A stretch of DNA of 64,000 bases from Arachis hypogaea (Eukaryota; Streptophyta; Magnoliopsida; Fabales; Fabaceae). Both the position numbers and the translations under genes were made by a program. Within the stretch, counting starts at the first letter, position 1, and each line of letters opens with the position of its first letter. Under the pieces are notes generated by a model. It searched no databases. It saw nothing but the letters and a program-made list of their open reading frames with translations, and was not told where the DNA came from. The stretch covers positions 55,653,546 to 55,717,545 of the forward strand of contig NC_092054.1 of the NCBI RefSeq assembly GCF_003086295.3. The letters are read 5' to 3'. Of the stretch, positions 25,430-38,085 are shown in pieces.

Positions 25430-26479
25430 TCAGAACGGTGTCACTCTCTTGGATTCTTGCACGATGAATTCCACCTTTTGGTTGCTGACTTCTTCCACAT
25501 ATACTTCCTTGCTCAAGTCGTGTCTTGGAGGTTGTGCACATTCCTCCTCAACACCGCTTTCATACCCAACAGAAGAAGGTTCAACAAGCTCAACGGGGTC
25601 ATTAGGTGGTGTGCAAATGTCTTCAATAATGGAGTCTATTTCTTGCTCAACTCTCCCAAAAACCTTAACCGCACCTTTCAATTCAATGCCCTTATCCTCT
25701 GTTTGTAGCAACTCAGGCCTCAATTCTTCTCCTTTAGCTTGAGGTTCTAAGCTCTCTCCCACCCCGCACTTTTCAATTGAAGTTTATTCTTAATATTTCA
25801 TCCACGGAAGTGCTTTGATTGTTGCAAGAGCGTAGTGAGGCTAAGCGAGATAAATCTTTGGCTAAGATAGCCAATAGCCATGATGTTTTCTTGCCTCTTT
25901 TGAACTTCTTCTTGCTCTTGGAGAAATACTTGGAGTACTTTCTCCATTGAGGGTTATGGAGAAAAGGGGGGTTCATCATTTGGGATAATGTCTTCACATA
26001 TGGAAGGTGGTTTATATTGGTGAGAATATTGAGGTAGTGTGTATGGAGGTAGTGATTCAATGGGTTCTTGGGATTATAGGTGTTAGAATGGCGGTGGTTC
26101 TATGTATGGCTCATAGGGTTGGTGATACGGTGGATAAGCATTTGGATTTAGTTCCCATAGAGATGGTTGGTGGTAGTGGGGCGTGGTTTGAGGGTATTGT
26201 GGTTGAGGACAATGTTGAGGATGGGTCTATTGGAGTATGGTGGTTGAAGTTTATAATCATTGCAAGGGCCACCATATCCATTAGGTGGGTATGTATCATA
26301 GGGAGGATTATGATCATACTGGAGTGGAGGAGGTTGATGCCATGAAGGTTGATCTTGAGTGTAAGCACCCTCCACCCCCTGAATTGATTTTTCACTTCTT
26401 GGTGCAACCTGTCATTGAAATTGCCATTTTCTACAACATAACCAAAACCATACTCAAAGCCACAAGGATCAAAATTCAT
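25430..26479 (-). pseudogene. Gag-like ORF of element A (non-autonomous type)
   Basis: ATG at 26479, about 150 nt after the primer site, opens MNFDPCGFEYGFGYV. A Pro/Tyr/Asn-rich section follows (QPSWHQPPPLQYDHNPPYD), then a basic stretch (FSKSKKKFKRGKK) and an acidic C-terminal section (IDSIIEDICTPPNDPVELVEP) ending with a stop at 25430. Frame shifts near 26370 and 25775 break it. The layout (Pro/Tyr-rich, then acidic, with an AQPPRHD/AQPPKHV block) matches the ORF of element B but not canonical gag with a zinc knuckle. The role is therefore inferred from position; it may be a diverged Gag or a structural RNA-binding protein. Confidence 0.6.
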
Positions 26480-26630
26480 ATGAAAAAGAGAAAATAAAAA
26501 CAAAGAAAATTAAAAAGCAAAGAAAAACAAACTCCCATCTACTAGCGAAAACAAGAAAACAACCAAAAAGCAAATTATTTACAATATTCACATATTCACA
26601 ATAGCCAATATTATGACACACATTTGCAAC

Positions 26631-26648
26631 TCCCCGACAACGGCGCCA
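26631..26648 (-). other. Primer binding site of element A
   Basis: Minus-strand reading TGGCGCCGTTGTCGGGGA differs at one base from the complement of the tRNA-Asp 3' end as used by Athila-like elements. It lies 9 bp inside the 5' LTR. This fixes the element orientation as minus. Confidence 0.85.
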
Positions 26649-26657
26649 AAAATTCGA

Positions 26658-29247
26658 TGAGGGCTAGATACCAGTTTAGAATTTCACAAGTTATAAAACT
26701 CAAATTTTGTTGCAAGCATAGTCCTAATCCAGCAAATAACCCTATCAAAGTTTAAATAAAGATTGTCATAAATCAAAATAAATAACCGGGAGTTTTAAAT
26801 CTCGGGTCATTCTCCCACAGAATTGTAATCGGGTGTACGTATCATTGGCTATGAAAAATGGGGGGTTAGTAATAATAAACAAGAATTTAAAAGACAAGAA
26901 AGTAAAGAAAAGGCAATTAAACGCAAAGCAAGTAAAATAAAAAAGAAAGGAAATTCCATTAGCAAAAAGGTTTTGGCAAGAGTTGAGAGTCAAGATTTCT
27001 ATCCGAGTCATTAACCACAAACATGGCAATTATGAAGAGTTAATCCCACTTAGTCAACGTCTACACATTGAGAAAAGTCAAGTAGATATAATTAATCTTA
27101 ATTCAGAAATCATAACCAACTCACTAATTAGTTTAGTGATAGATTAGCATTAGTGGAAATCAAATTAACTAACAATCCTAAATCACCAATCAATATTAGA
27201 CATCAATGACTCAAGGTCACCTAAGTTCTCAATTCCAAGCCAAGAATGAGAAAAAACTATTCAATAGCTAAGTGAGACATTTTATCGAATACTTAAAAGG
27301 TATGAAGATAAAATATGATCAATTGCAAGAGTTAATAAAATCAATAACTAATCAAAGCAAGAAATAAATACTAACAAACTAAACAAGCATATATAAAACT
27401 CAAAACGTAAATTTCATTAATGGAAACTCAAAATTTAAAGCTTCATAAACTAACAAAACAAAACAAAGTAACCAACACTAAATTACAATATTCTAAAAAT
27501 CAGACCGGACCGGCCGGTTCAACTGAATTAACCAGAACCAGTCAGTTAACCGGTCCGGTTAATGCCTAAAACCTGTCTGTAAAAAACCGATAAAAAATCG
27601 GTCAAACCAGTAATTAACCGATGAACCGGTTGAACCAGTCGATTTTTTGAAGGCCGGTTCTCTCATTCACATCAAAATGGTGCCGTTTTGTTTTTTTTTT
27701 TTTTCAAAAAAAAGGAAACGCGTGAAGACTCCCAAATGCCCCTCTCCCTTCTCGCTCATTCTCAGTCTCAGTCTCAGTCTCACTCTCAACTGGCAAAATC
27801 CCTAATCTCAAAGGTGCCAGCTTTGGAGAGGAGCGGAAGAATGAGCGGAGCCCTCGAAAGCGGCAGAGGAAGGAGGCAGTGGAGTTGTGTTTGAGTTGAT
27901 GTGCATGGCTTCTTCTCGTTGTTTCAGTGTCTCTCTCACTCTCACTCTCAGCCGCCACCACTCTTCTCCTCACTGTCTTTGTGCTCGTCGTAAAGCCCGC
28001 CTCTGTCCTCACCGTCATCGGCCGCCTCTTTCTCGTCGTCAAAATGCCTCTGTCTTCGAGCCATCTATCTCTCTCTGTGTGTCGAGCACCACGCTCTGCG
28101 AAGTGCGAACGTACCCGTGCCGAATTGGACTCTTCGCCGTCGCCGTGAGTTCTTCAATCCTCGTTGTTCCTCAACATCTTCTTTGTAGTCTTCTTTTTTT
28201 CACTGATTTTCTCCCTTTTTCACTTTGGTTTTTTATTTGTTTCCTCTGTTGTGTGTGAAATGAGTCCTTGATTATTTGTTAATTTTATTTATTCTGATTT
28301 CTGAGTTGCTTCACTTGTTTGTTGCTGATTTTTTTAATTATCAGTTAATAGTGCTATGATGCATTGTTGCACTACATTGTGTATGGTAATTCGTAATCTT
28401 CTCCATGTTTTTGTTAATGGAATACCGTGGTAACAGAGTATAGAGAATAAATGTTGAAAACTAGTGATCACATTGTGGAATTCTATATTCTGTAATGTAT
28501 TTTTTTAATTATCCTCCTAATTTTGATATAATTTCAGATCCTGGATTTTGAATGCTGAATTGAATTTTGGTATAATTTTATAATGCGGAATAAAATTGAT
28601 ATAATTTTGGATTTTGAATTGCTGTAATTCTGAGTTTTGCTGTAATGGCTGAGGTTTTTATTTTGCTGTAATGGCTGAAATATGAAGTTGGGTTTTAAGG
28701 GGGGCAGGGGATAGTTTGTTTTGCACATCTTGAGAAAATGTTGCTGTTGAGATCGGTCCATAGTTATTTTTAATTGGTAATTTGGCATTAATTGAGTGAG
28801 TTTTGTCTAATTAAGTAATTATTGATATTATTATTGATTGTTGGTGATTGTTGATTGAATATGGATATAGTATTTTCTGCCATGATTTCTTTTAGTTATA
28901 AATTGTAATCTTTGAATTTGAATATAGAATTTTAATGATGAGATGAGATATAGTTTAGTTAGTGGGTAGGTTATGAAATTTTAAATTTTATTATTATATG
29001 AATGATTGAAAAAATTTAGAAGAAATTACAGAATATAGAATTCACATTGTGAAACTAAATATGATGTATTCTTAAATTTATGGTTGTAGTATATTGTATT
29101 TTTAATAATTTTATTTTATATTTAACTAAATCGGTTCGACCACGGTTCAATTACGGTTGGACTATTAAACCATTAAACCAGTTACTCGACCGATTTAATG
29201 ACCGGTCCAGTTCTCGCCACCTTGCTAAATTCTAAGAGAATTAGGGT
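26658..29247 (-). repeat. 5' LTR of element A, truncated and split by a hAT
   Basis: It matches the 3' LTR from 15323 to about 16172. The match is continuous to 27485, interrupted by the hAT at 27486-29224, resumes at 29225 and ends at about 29247 (AATTAGGGT). The remaining 660 bp of LTR, including the promoter end, are absent. The element therefore cannot be transcribed normally. Confidence 0.85.
27478..29232. mobile_element. 1.7-kb hAT-like element with ACCGG-rich ends, inside the 5' LTR of A
   Basis: The element at 27486-29224 is bounded by CTAAATTA (27478-27485) and CTAAATTC (29225-29232). The uninterrupted LTR copy reads CTAAATTC, so the left duplication has one change. Both ends carry many ACCGG/CCGGT motifs (27510-27660 and 29140-29215), a known feature of one abundant plant hAT group. 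The interior contains a CT/Ser-rich stretch (27730-28240) that looks like a captured or ancestral 5' leader, followed by AT-rich sequence. No transposase is present. Confidence 0.82.
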
Positions 29248-32200
29248 CTTTATTCTAGCCGTAGGAATTTTTTTTCCTTCCTGGTCATAAATTCAGGGTT
29301 TTCTTTTTGGACGTATAAGCCCAAGGTTTAAATCCATTCTCATGTTGGTTTGTTATTTTTTCTAACCTGAATTGAACACCTTAGATAATATGTTTTCAAA
29401 AATAATCGCGATTGAAGATGTTGGTTAGCGATGGGATATTCATTGTCGGAAACCCAATTAGATCCAGTCAAGTGAGGAAAACAGGCCGGGCATGTAACAT
29501 AATTAATTGGTTTAAGTTGTCTAGACCAAGATAAAGTTCGGCCTGCAGCTAAAATAAAAAGGCTTTGGCTTATGGTTTGTGGCATTTTTTTTTAGGTACT
29601 AAATTTGGTTTGTTATTAACTCTGACTTAATCTAAAATCTCAAAAATAATGATATTTTTCCTGTTATAAAAAAATAATTAAAAGAAAGTTATAAAAATAT
29701 TACTCTTATCCAATATACCAAATTCAATGTTTACAACAATATTTAAATTTTAAAGTATTTAAAATATACAAAAATATTTATAATAAAATATGAAAATTTA
29801 AAAAAGATAAACTATCAAAATCACCTTTGAATTTTAGAAATGTTGACAAAAATAATGCTCACTTTTGATAACGATAAAAATATCCTCAACATTATAAAAC
29901 GTGTCAAAAATAATTAAAACTATTCTTTATAATAGCAAACAGCTTTTGTATTTGATAAATCACTGATATATTTTATTCAAAATTTTGTAAGAATATTTGG
30001 ATAAATATATAAAAATTACATAAAAAAGATAAAAATTCGATCTCTAAATTTTTTATTTCATTTTTTAGAAGTATTTTGTCATTGATAAAAAATTGCAAAA
30101 AAAAAAAAAAATATTTCGTGTGAAATTATCCAATTTTAAGATTAAAATTCTCATTTTTCTGATCATGTTTACAAAAAATCGGATCAAAATCCAATCTTTT
30201 AAGCACTTTTTGACAATAAATATTTGATATTGGATATTTTTGTCACATTTTAAAATGTTTTGATGATATTTTTGTCATTAACAAAACTGGAAGGTATTTT
30301 TATCAATCTATTAAAAAATTGGGGATGATTTTAATAGTTTATTCCATAAAAAATTTAACAACTTTTTTAATTATGAAAAAATTATTTGTTTATTTATTTA
30401 TATTCTAACATGTCTAGACAGACCTGATATATCTAATTAGACTAATTTATGAGTCTAAATCTGGTTTATATAAGTTTAGACTTTTAAAATTGTTTAGGCC
30501 AATTCTATGGTACCTATCAATTGTTGTCTAACTTTTGCCTAACTTACATTTTGTGGTAAATTTTGAATTTTTAAAAATAATTTATTTTTATATCTTTTAA
30601 ATTAAATATTAATTTTTAACCTTTTTTAATAAATAAACACCACTTTTTAGACACGATAGCATTCATCAATTGTTTAAACCTGATCCTTTTTTGTGACAGG
30701 CAAAATCAGACCAGATTGAATACATGTACAGGCCTCTCACAGATCACCTAACCTCTCTAACAACAACCTCGCTCGGAATGTGCAGCACTAGGTAGGTTAC
30801 CTTAGAAATTACCATCACAATTCATTTACCTTGTGTTTAGTCGTTCTATATGTTAGACTTCTCTGTTATCCATGTTTGTTCGAAACAAGTCTCGTATTTT
30901 GAATCTCTCTACTCAATAAAATTTGTTCTTGACTTCTTGCTATCTTTGAAACTTATTAGTTTTGTACTTATATAATAATTATATTGTATAATAATATTGA
31001 AGTAAGAATGACTACTTTTGGTACTAACTATCGCCGCTTTCAACTGAAAAAAAAAAAAAGACAAAACTTCACCTTAGAAAACCAAATCCGGGCGTTTATA
31101 CTTGGAAAAGATACGCACAGTCAAAAGTCAAAAACAAGCGCGGGACTTAGCAGCAGCAAAAATAGCCATCAATTTTCCACCTATTGAGTTTGGTAAATAA
31201 TAAAGTAAAATTGTTCAGCTACTCTACCAGTAAGAATCGAAAACATATTTTTAACCAAAGGGGTTGGTGCTCACTCATGATTCGCAATTTCGCATGACAG
31301 AAAATACCAACCCATTGTTGGGTTGTTCAAGATTGAAATATAGTAAAAGTTTTGGATAGGAGGATGAAACGTAAAGATCCATTTTCGTCTCAGAAACAAA
31401 ACATCTGAAGAACACAAGAGCAAGACCTAAAAAGAAATTAACAAGGAGATTAAGCCACACCCATTACCAGCTTCAATTACTATCCACATTTAAACAATAG
31501 TTAAGTGCCTTTTCATGAAATAGTTTTTCAGCACCCCATTGACACATGCAGGTATATATCATCTTATACTTGATAAGCTTAAAAGTCACAAAAAAACATA
31601 TCAGCGTACAATGAAAACAAAGGACTCAATGCAAATTTTTGTACCAGTTAGAAAAACAATGTTCTACATAGTAGTTCACGAGGATGATGATGTTTCTTTT
31701 CTTTTTTTTTTTTTACAATTCCCAAATATCATAGACGACCAAATGGTACTCAACTATCCTTTTTCTTGCAACTACTGCATCTTCTTTGACCAAGCTGACC
31801 CTGTTGTGGCAGCCAACTATGACAGCTTCGTGACCACACTGACTTCATGCATCAGCAACCCCTTTTTTCGCCAAAATTTGCTTCATACTTTTGTACCTAG
31901 GAAGGACTGCAAGATAGCAAATTGCTAATCATATCAATTATTTATTAGAAACAACAAATGATAGGAAAAGCATTTACCCACTAGTGAATCAAAATAATGT
32001 GGTAAATTGATCTAGATTCTGAAAGATCAAGAAATTGCTGGTGTTCTACATTTCACAAGGAAACCAAATTGAATGCAACAGTATCCATCATTGTGGTGAG
32101 ACCATTTGAAAAATTGATTCATCCAACAAATTTGGTTGTTGCAGAACATTTTGGTTGATTTTTCAGGATAACGAGCTTTCTTTTTTCAATTGCTAAACTC

Positions 32201-32782
32201 AATTTCCCTAAATGTTTTCCACGTAAAAATATGTTAAGTACCAAAGGGAAGTGGAAAACCACATCTTAGAGCTAGCTATTAAGGGAGATGAATCACTCTC
32301 CTTAAATACATCAAACATCTCATACTACCCGATGTGCGACTCTGGACACCCCATAATATCCAAGTCCTTCACACAATATGACAATTCAAATTTCCCAATT
32401 ATGATGGAATCTACAAAGATGAACCATATAGTACACAAGGAAAATACTTTTACAGTGGGAAAAAAAACTAGAAAAAGTTGAAGATCTGCTTCAATGTATC
32501 TTCAAATTTGTGTAATCATCACAAACACCTAGTTCAAGTATTACTATTCAAAGGAAGACTGCAGAAATAAGCCAGATTGTATGCCATGCACTTGTTTAAT
32601 TTACTTTGAAAATCCCACTTTCAAAAATCAAGTCTCAGCCAGATAAAAGAGAAACCAGCAATGTCCATGAAACTGTCAGTTCATCATTAAGATTGAAATT
32701 TACCAATAGCTAAACATATCTTCATACATTTCCATCAGGGGTAAAAGGCACATGCAAATTTTGCACCAACAAATCTATCTTC
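29248..32782. other. Intergenic DNA between element A and the phosphatase gene
   Basis: No coding sequence is recognised. 29600-30650 is very AT-rich. 31200-32782 has more balanced composition and may contain the 3' untranslated region of the minus-strand phosphatase gene, whose stop is at 32783. I could not place a polyadenylation site with confidence. Confidence 0.55.
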
Positions 32783-35183
32783 CTACATTACCTTCACACC
32801 AGCTGGAGAGTTTCCTGGCTTAGCAGTTGTACTTCCAAAATTGAGCTTTCCTTTTCTATCAGCAGGCTTTAATATTTGGAAGGAGCACATTAGAGTTTCA
32901 TCAACACTCATCATAGCGCCAGCATTGTCAAATTCCCCGCAATAATTGGGTGCTGAAAATATTGTTACAAGCTGTCGGTTAGCAAAGAACTCATATCCAT
33001 CCTCCACCACCTGGTAAAAGCACATTACAAATCCAGTTTAAGTTTAAAGCATAACTGATCAAGATATACTACCATTCAATCTAAACTACCAGAATGCACA
33101 GCATGAAAATCCAAAAGCTTTCCAAATGGCAGTTATAAGGATAACAGCTCCAATGCATAAATGTTTCACATGTTGCATGGCAAATACAGTACAGTCTAAG
33201 TACTGGAATGCACAGAATGAAAAATCATAACCTTGCCTATGACATTTAAAAGGAGGATAGCTTCATAAGTGTGCTACATTGTACACGACAACTTATTTCG
33301 AAGTCCACAAAAAAAAATAATTTTAATAATTCTGAGAGATGGATAACCACTGCTTAAATACATTTTATAGTCATTCTAGTCATTGATACAAACTCAACCC
33401 TAAAGACATGGTAACACATTAGGCACCAAAGGCAGGAGTTATAACCTGATGAGCACGACAAATAAGATCCAAATCATGTTTCTGAAGAAACTCGGAGACC
33501 TTATCTGCACCAAATGTATATGAAACACCCCTATCATTCATTCCCCAACCTTGAACTTCTTTGCTTGGATCTGACCATAGGAGATCGCATAGCAAACCCG
33601 TATCTGGTACATCAGTTGGCCGCTGAAGATTTCTAATCTGATCCAAATTGTTCAAGTCAGGAGAAAGTCCCCCATGCATGCACAAAATTTTTTCATCAAT
33701 GAGAGCTGCCACAGGCAGGCAATTGAAGCATTCTGTAAATGTCCTCCATAACCTTACATTGAACCTTCTTTTACACTCATCATAAAATCCATATATACGG
33801 TTTATAGAAGCACATTCATGATTCCCCCTCAAAAGGAAAAAGTTCTCAGGATATTTTATCTTATAAGCAAGGAGAAGGCAAATTGTTTCTAAACTCTGCT
33901 TCCCTCTATCTACATAATCACCCAAAAACAAGTAGTTGGCCTCAGGTGGTAATCCACCATACTCAAAAAGCCTTAAAAGATCAGAATATTGACCATGTAC
34001 ATCACCTGAAAAATTGACATAAATATAATTAATATACATTAGCTACTAGAAATCTTTTGACTATAGACAATAATACAATATTTGGCGGTAATGCTAACAT
34101 TGAGGAGTATAATGCATGAATCATGCCTACATAAATTCAAATCTTTGTAATTTTGATTTATCAATCATGGTATTTAAGCTGCGTACATAAAATGAATAAG
34201 TAAAACTTAAGTCTTGTTTGTTATAGAAAAGTACCATTCAAGCTCAAAGAGAAACTTAATAAATGATGATGACATTGAAAAGAGAATTAGTGTAGAATCT
34301 ATTGGGGAAAAAAGGGCAAAACTTTATCCTAGGTGGTTTTATCATGCATGGCGGATGGACTAAATCTTAATAAGTAAAGTTGAGTGCAACAAAGTCAAGG
34401 TAGCTCAATAGTTAACCAGTGGTAGAGATTAAAAAAATATATATTACTGAAACCATTAAAAAAGGATAAGATTTATATTTAAATGATTTGTACACTGGTA
34501 TACTATGCAATAGGACACTAGCATTGCATTATATAATCATGACCGTTGTAGCCAACCCCATGCAGTGGGAAAAAGCTTAGCTGCAATTTTTATTGTTGTA
34601 GAATTCAGCAATAACAAATAACAATGTATCTGTTTTGTCCCAATACTTAAATTCTAACCTGGGGTTTACTGGTAAGCATAATATGAAGCAAAAACAAAGC
34701 ATCCGGCTAACAAGATAACATCACTTTTATGTAAAAGAAATAAATTTTATGTGCCAAAGTAGTTAGCTACTTAGCTTAAATAATAAATATATTACACAAT
34801 CCTATAAAAGCAGATATATCATTCCTGAAATGGAAAAGTTGGAACTTGGAACTTATAAATAAAGGATCATAATACATCATTTGAGTTCTCAAAGTCAAGT
34901 TTTTCACAAGAGCAAGGAAGTGCATACTTTGACTTTTACATGTTGGAGGATACAAATTGAGTGTCTTTTTAACGACACTTCAAACTGCATCTGCTAGGCA
35001 AGCTTAATCTAAGCAGGAAATGATATAGAGAATGCAAAAGAAGCTCATAGCTAAGGTGTACAGCAACAAAAAGCCTTGTCAGATAAGGAGCTAACCGGAT
35101 CAAATGATGCTGTTGTATCTTAAGGCTATGGTGTAAAACAGAAAGAGTGTGAGGGGATGGTAATACCATCTGTGTAAACTTTG

Positions 35184-35230
<47 letters not shown>

Positions 35231-36121
35231 CTAATAAAAGGTATCCAATGTTTCTTTCACTCCCAATAATACTTCTACAACTTCAACAACTGAGAGGCTT
35301 TCCAACATCTTACTTTAAAATCTTTAATTGAATTAACTCGTGTTCAGTTTACGTTGCTGTATATCCTTACCTTTAGCATCCGGCTATAGTTAGATTGCCA
35401 CATATTTTAACCAAGTCTAACGTCTAAACTATTTAATTTCCAGTTCACACACAAAAACAAAAACCAAAAAACAAACAAGGCTTAATATGTCAAACCCCGC
35501 CATGCTCATATGAGAGGCATCTCTATAATATCATCAATAGGGTTTAGCGCCAAAGTTAGAGCAATTATACATCTTAATCACAAATTTAACCGTATTACCA
35601 GAGCCACAACGTCATCAAGGACAAAGAAAAACACTAGACAAAGTTCAGTCAAACCTATACTTCACAAAACTTCACTGGTAAACCAATTTACAACACACAG
35701 AGAGAAAACAGAAACATGCAATTTAGATAGCAAATTTGTAATAAAAAAAACCCACAGATAACCACCCAAAAACAACAAAATAAAAAAGGTTCATGTAGCA
35801 GCCAAACAATCAAACCAACTTTCCAGAATCACCAAACAACATAAAAAAGTCACTCAGATCATAACGGACCCAAAACGCGAAGAAAACCCCGTGGGACCCA
35901 AGATTTGAAGCACAGATCTCATAACCAAAAACTAAATTAAGTTTACCGCAAATCTTAATGGGGGCTTCAAGCTCCAACAAATTGGGCTGCTGCAAGAAAA
36001 TCTCTCTGGAAGCGGCACACAGCTGCTTGATCTCCGATTCCGAGAGCTGCACCTGCTTCCCCGGCCTCCCCCGAACTTCCAGCAATCGGTTTATTATGTC
36101 GTCCACAACCGCTTGCTCCAT
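32783..36121 (-). CDS. TOPP: Serine/threonine protein phosphatase PP1 catalytic subunit (TOPP family)
   Basis: Three exons: 36121-35947, 34005-33446 and 33010-32783, all with GT-AG introns, giving 320 codons plus a TAG stop. The start is ATG at 36119-36121; the upstream in-frame reading has no ATG and a stop shortly before. The product is a metallophosphatase that removes phosphate from Ser/Thr, normally partnered by regulatory subunits in nucleus and cytosol. Signature motifs are all present: GDVHGQY (metal), GDYVDRG (metal), LRGNHE (metal, catalytic), the HGGLSPDL loop, RAHQ, and [14 protein letters not shown]. Length fits plant PP1 (about 310-330 aa). The C-terminal tail ([17 protein letters not shown]) is the usual variable part. 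Intron 1 is 1.94 kb and has a 45-A tract. No disabling change was seen. It is the only intact host gene in the window. Confidence 0.96.
34006..35946 (-). other. Intron 1 of the PP1 gene
   Basis: GTAAAC donor (35946) and TTTCAG acceptor (34006). It holds an uninterrupted run of 45 A at 35184-35228. No nested gene or clear transposon is seen. Confidence 0.9.
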
Positions 36122-36604
36122 TTTCTTCTTCACCACCAAACCCTAAAAAAAAGTCAACGCCTTTTCTTTTTCAATTTGTTTATCTAATTTTTTATTGGCT
36201 TTGAATGCGGTGTTGGTGGTAATGGAAAGGGTCGGATTTGATGATGACGATGATGAATAGGAGTGGAGCGAGTGAGCAGATAACTATAATACTAATAGTA
36301 ATAATGATAATGATAGCATGCAAAAGGAGACGGTGGAGGAGGAATCAGAGCGGTGTCGTTTTGGTGGGAGGGGGTTGCCGTTTTGGGATCGGAGGGGAAG
36401 AAGGGAGGGATTTGGACATTGGTGGGTGAGGACGAAGAAAACCAAAAAACGGGGGAGGAAGAAGTCAGGTTGGGTTTCTAGAATCTAAATTGTGAATTAT
36501 CGAGAGGGGGAATGAATTGGAAAAGGGAAAGCGGGGATTGGGATTTTTGTTGAGTAGGTTAAAGAAAAGACGGGGAGAGAGACTAGTGGAATGGGGGTAT
36601 GTGG

Positions 36605-36637
<33 letters not shown>

Positions 36638-36780
36638 TTTTTTTTTTTTTTTTTTTTTTTACGGTGCACAAGAATAATTTTCATTCGTGAATAGGATCTC
36701 TTAGATCCAAAAGAGTAAGATTACAAATATATTTTTATGGTATTTTTCATCTATATTTAATTCGGACTAGTAAGAGCATA
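36122..36780 (-). promoter_or_regulatory. 5' flank of the PP1 gene up to the MULE
   Basis: Only about 660 bp separate the PP1 start codon from the MULE target duplication at 36781. The stretch includes GA/GAT-rich sequence (36230-36600) and an (ATT)n run merging into poly-T at about 36605-36660. No TATA box could be chosen convincingly. Promoter content is inferred from position only. Confidence 0.5.
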
Positions 36781-36970
36781 TTTAACTAATGGAAAAACTT
36801 TACATCTATGTAAAAATTATATGGATGTTATCCAAATTTTTTTCACTCCACGTCCCACACATTCGTTTGTGTGACAGGCGCCTAATCCTAACATATATAA
36901 CCTAATCCTTATTCTGCGTCACTAACCTTTCTCAACGTAAACCTTTCCATACAACGTCAACCTTTTTCGC

Positions 36971-37017
36971 GTTCTTCTTCTTCTTCTTCTTCTTCTTCTT
37001 CTTCTTCTTCTTCTTCT
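36971..37017. repeat. (TTC)n microsatellite
   Basis: Pure TTC run of about 15 units inside the left end of the MULE, upstream of the FAR1-like start. Confidence 0.97.
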
Positions 37018-37174
37018 GTTTTCCTTCTTCTTCTTCAACCTAATTAAATTCGTTGTCCTTTATTCGCTTTTTTCTTCTCTGCATTATAGATTTGGATTGA
37101 CTTCAACGTAATTAGCTTCGTCGTTCATCTTTTTCTTCATTTTCTTTTTCGATCTGCACTTCTAAATTGAAACA

Positions 37175-38031
37175 ATGAATGAATCAACTTCAAATCAATT
37201 GAATGAGTGTGATTTGGACAATTCTTCCAAAACATATCAATTTGATGAGGTTTGGATTATTGAATTTTGAATCTAATTCAATGGAATGAAATTGCTAATT
37301 TTATTTGAAGAGAATTGAATGGATTGAGGTGATCTTTATCTGAATTGAATTGAATTGAATTGATAATATGTAACTGTGAGTGTGAGTAACTGTGACTAAC
37401 TGTGAGTAATTGTGAGTAACTTTTCGGTTCGGTGAGTAATAAAGAGTTGATTCACCATGTTCATATTTTCGGTTCGGTAAGTAGAAAGGAGTCTAAAAAA
37501 AATTGGACGAATATATTCTGTTTTATTCCCTAAGCACTATATAATTGTTTCACCGTAATTAAGATTTCGGTTCACCATAATTAAGATTTCGGTTCACTAT
37601 GCAGACCAGCTGTGTTGTGGATGAAAAATTTGTTCCAAAGGTGGGAATGATTTTCAAGACATTAGAAGAAGCTGGAAAGTTCTACAAACATTATTCCAAA
37701 CTTGCCGGTTTTTCTACTAAAATAAGGAACACAACTCGGGATGGAGACAAGATTAAGAATCAACTAATTGTATGCTCTAGAGAGGGGAGGTGGAAGTCAA
37801 AGATATTTCTAAGTTTGAAGACAAACCTTTCAGCTGGGTTAAATTGTCCGGCCAGAATTTACATACACATAATGAAGGATGTTGGTCTTTGGACAATTTC
37901 CAAAGTTGTTTTGAATTACTCACATCCTTGTTGTCCAGACCAGGTTGAGATGCTCAAACAATACAGGGAGCTTAGCATGTTCGTGCGTCGCACCATTGAA
38001 ACCCACAAAGAAGCCGGAATCAGTGTTCAGG
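37175..38031 (+). pseudogene. FAR1/MURA-like transposase, N-terminal fragment
   Basis: Exon 1 (37175-37249) opens MNESTSNQLNECDLD. A GT-AG intron (37250-37604) leads to exon 2 from 37605, reading TSCVVDEKFVPKVGM and the FAR1 DNA-binding domain: EEAGKFYKHYSKLAGF, then CSREGRWKS, LNCPARI, GLWTISKVVLNYSHPCC. These hold the Cys and His spacing of the WRKY-GCM1-type zinc fold. The homology ends at about 38031 (KEAGI) and gives way to unrelated codons and a telomere-like repeat, so the DDE core and SWIM finger are missing. FAR1/FHY3 are host proteins domesticated from this transposase class; position inside a MULE argues that this copy is the transposase. Two TTTCGGTTCGG copies and two shorter relatives lie in the intron. 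Confidence 0.82.
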
Positions 38032-38040
38032 GTTCTCGTT

Positions 38041-38085
38041 TTAGTGTTTAGAGTTTAGGGTTTAGGGTTCAGGGTTTAGGGGTTC
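38041..38085 (+). repeat. Degenerate telomere-like TTTAGGG repeats
   Basis: About five imperfect units of TTTAGGG (plant telomere unit) directly follow the point where the FAR1-like fragment breaks off. Too short and degenerate for a chromosome end. Confidence 0.65.

Larger units (their letters stand above)
15323..29247 (-). mobile_element. LTR retrotransposon A: non-autonomous Athila-like gypsy, minus strand, with two hAT insertions
   Basis: Two direct LTR copies (15323-16832 and the remnant 26658-29247) enclose an internal region. A tRNA-Asp-type primer site lies at 26631-26648 and a purine tract at 16833-16848, so transcription runs right to left. In element order it contains a gag-like ORF (26479-25430), a palindromic motif zone (24950-24640), a 3' ORF (19800-18660) and long non-coding stretches. 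No protease, reverse transcriptase or integrase sequence is visible, so it depended on another element. Two hAT elements (21427-24612 and 27486-29224) inserted later. The right LTR stops at about 29247 without its outer part or a target duplication, showing a deletion that also removed the rest of the CACTA host element. Confidence 0.85.

Noticed and set aside
27688..28258. Ser- and Arg-rich open frames in the 1.7-kb hAT
   Set aside because: Overlapping frames on both strands of CT-rich repeats, no domain. Possibly a captured gene leader, but not supportable as a gene.
31539..31928. 129-codon open frame downstream of the PP1 gene
   Set aside because: No family resemblance, contains a phenylalanine run from a poly-T tract, and overlaps a region likely to be untranslated.
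35184..35228. 45-base A tract as a possible SINE or processed-copy tail
   Set aside because: No Pol III A/B boxes or target duplication could be found around it.
38041..38085. Chromosome end
   Set aside because: Only about five degenerate units, with transposon sequence continuing on both sides.
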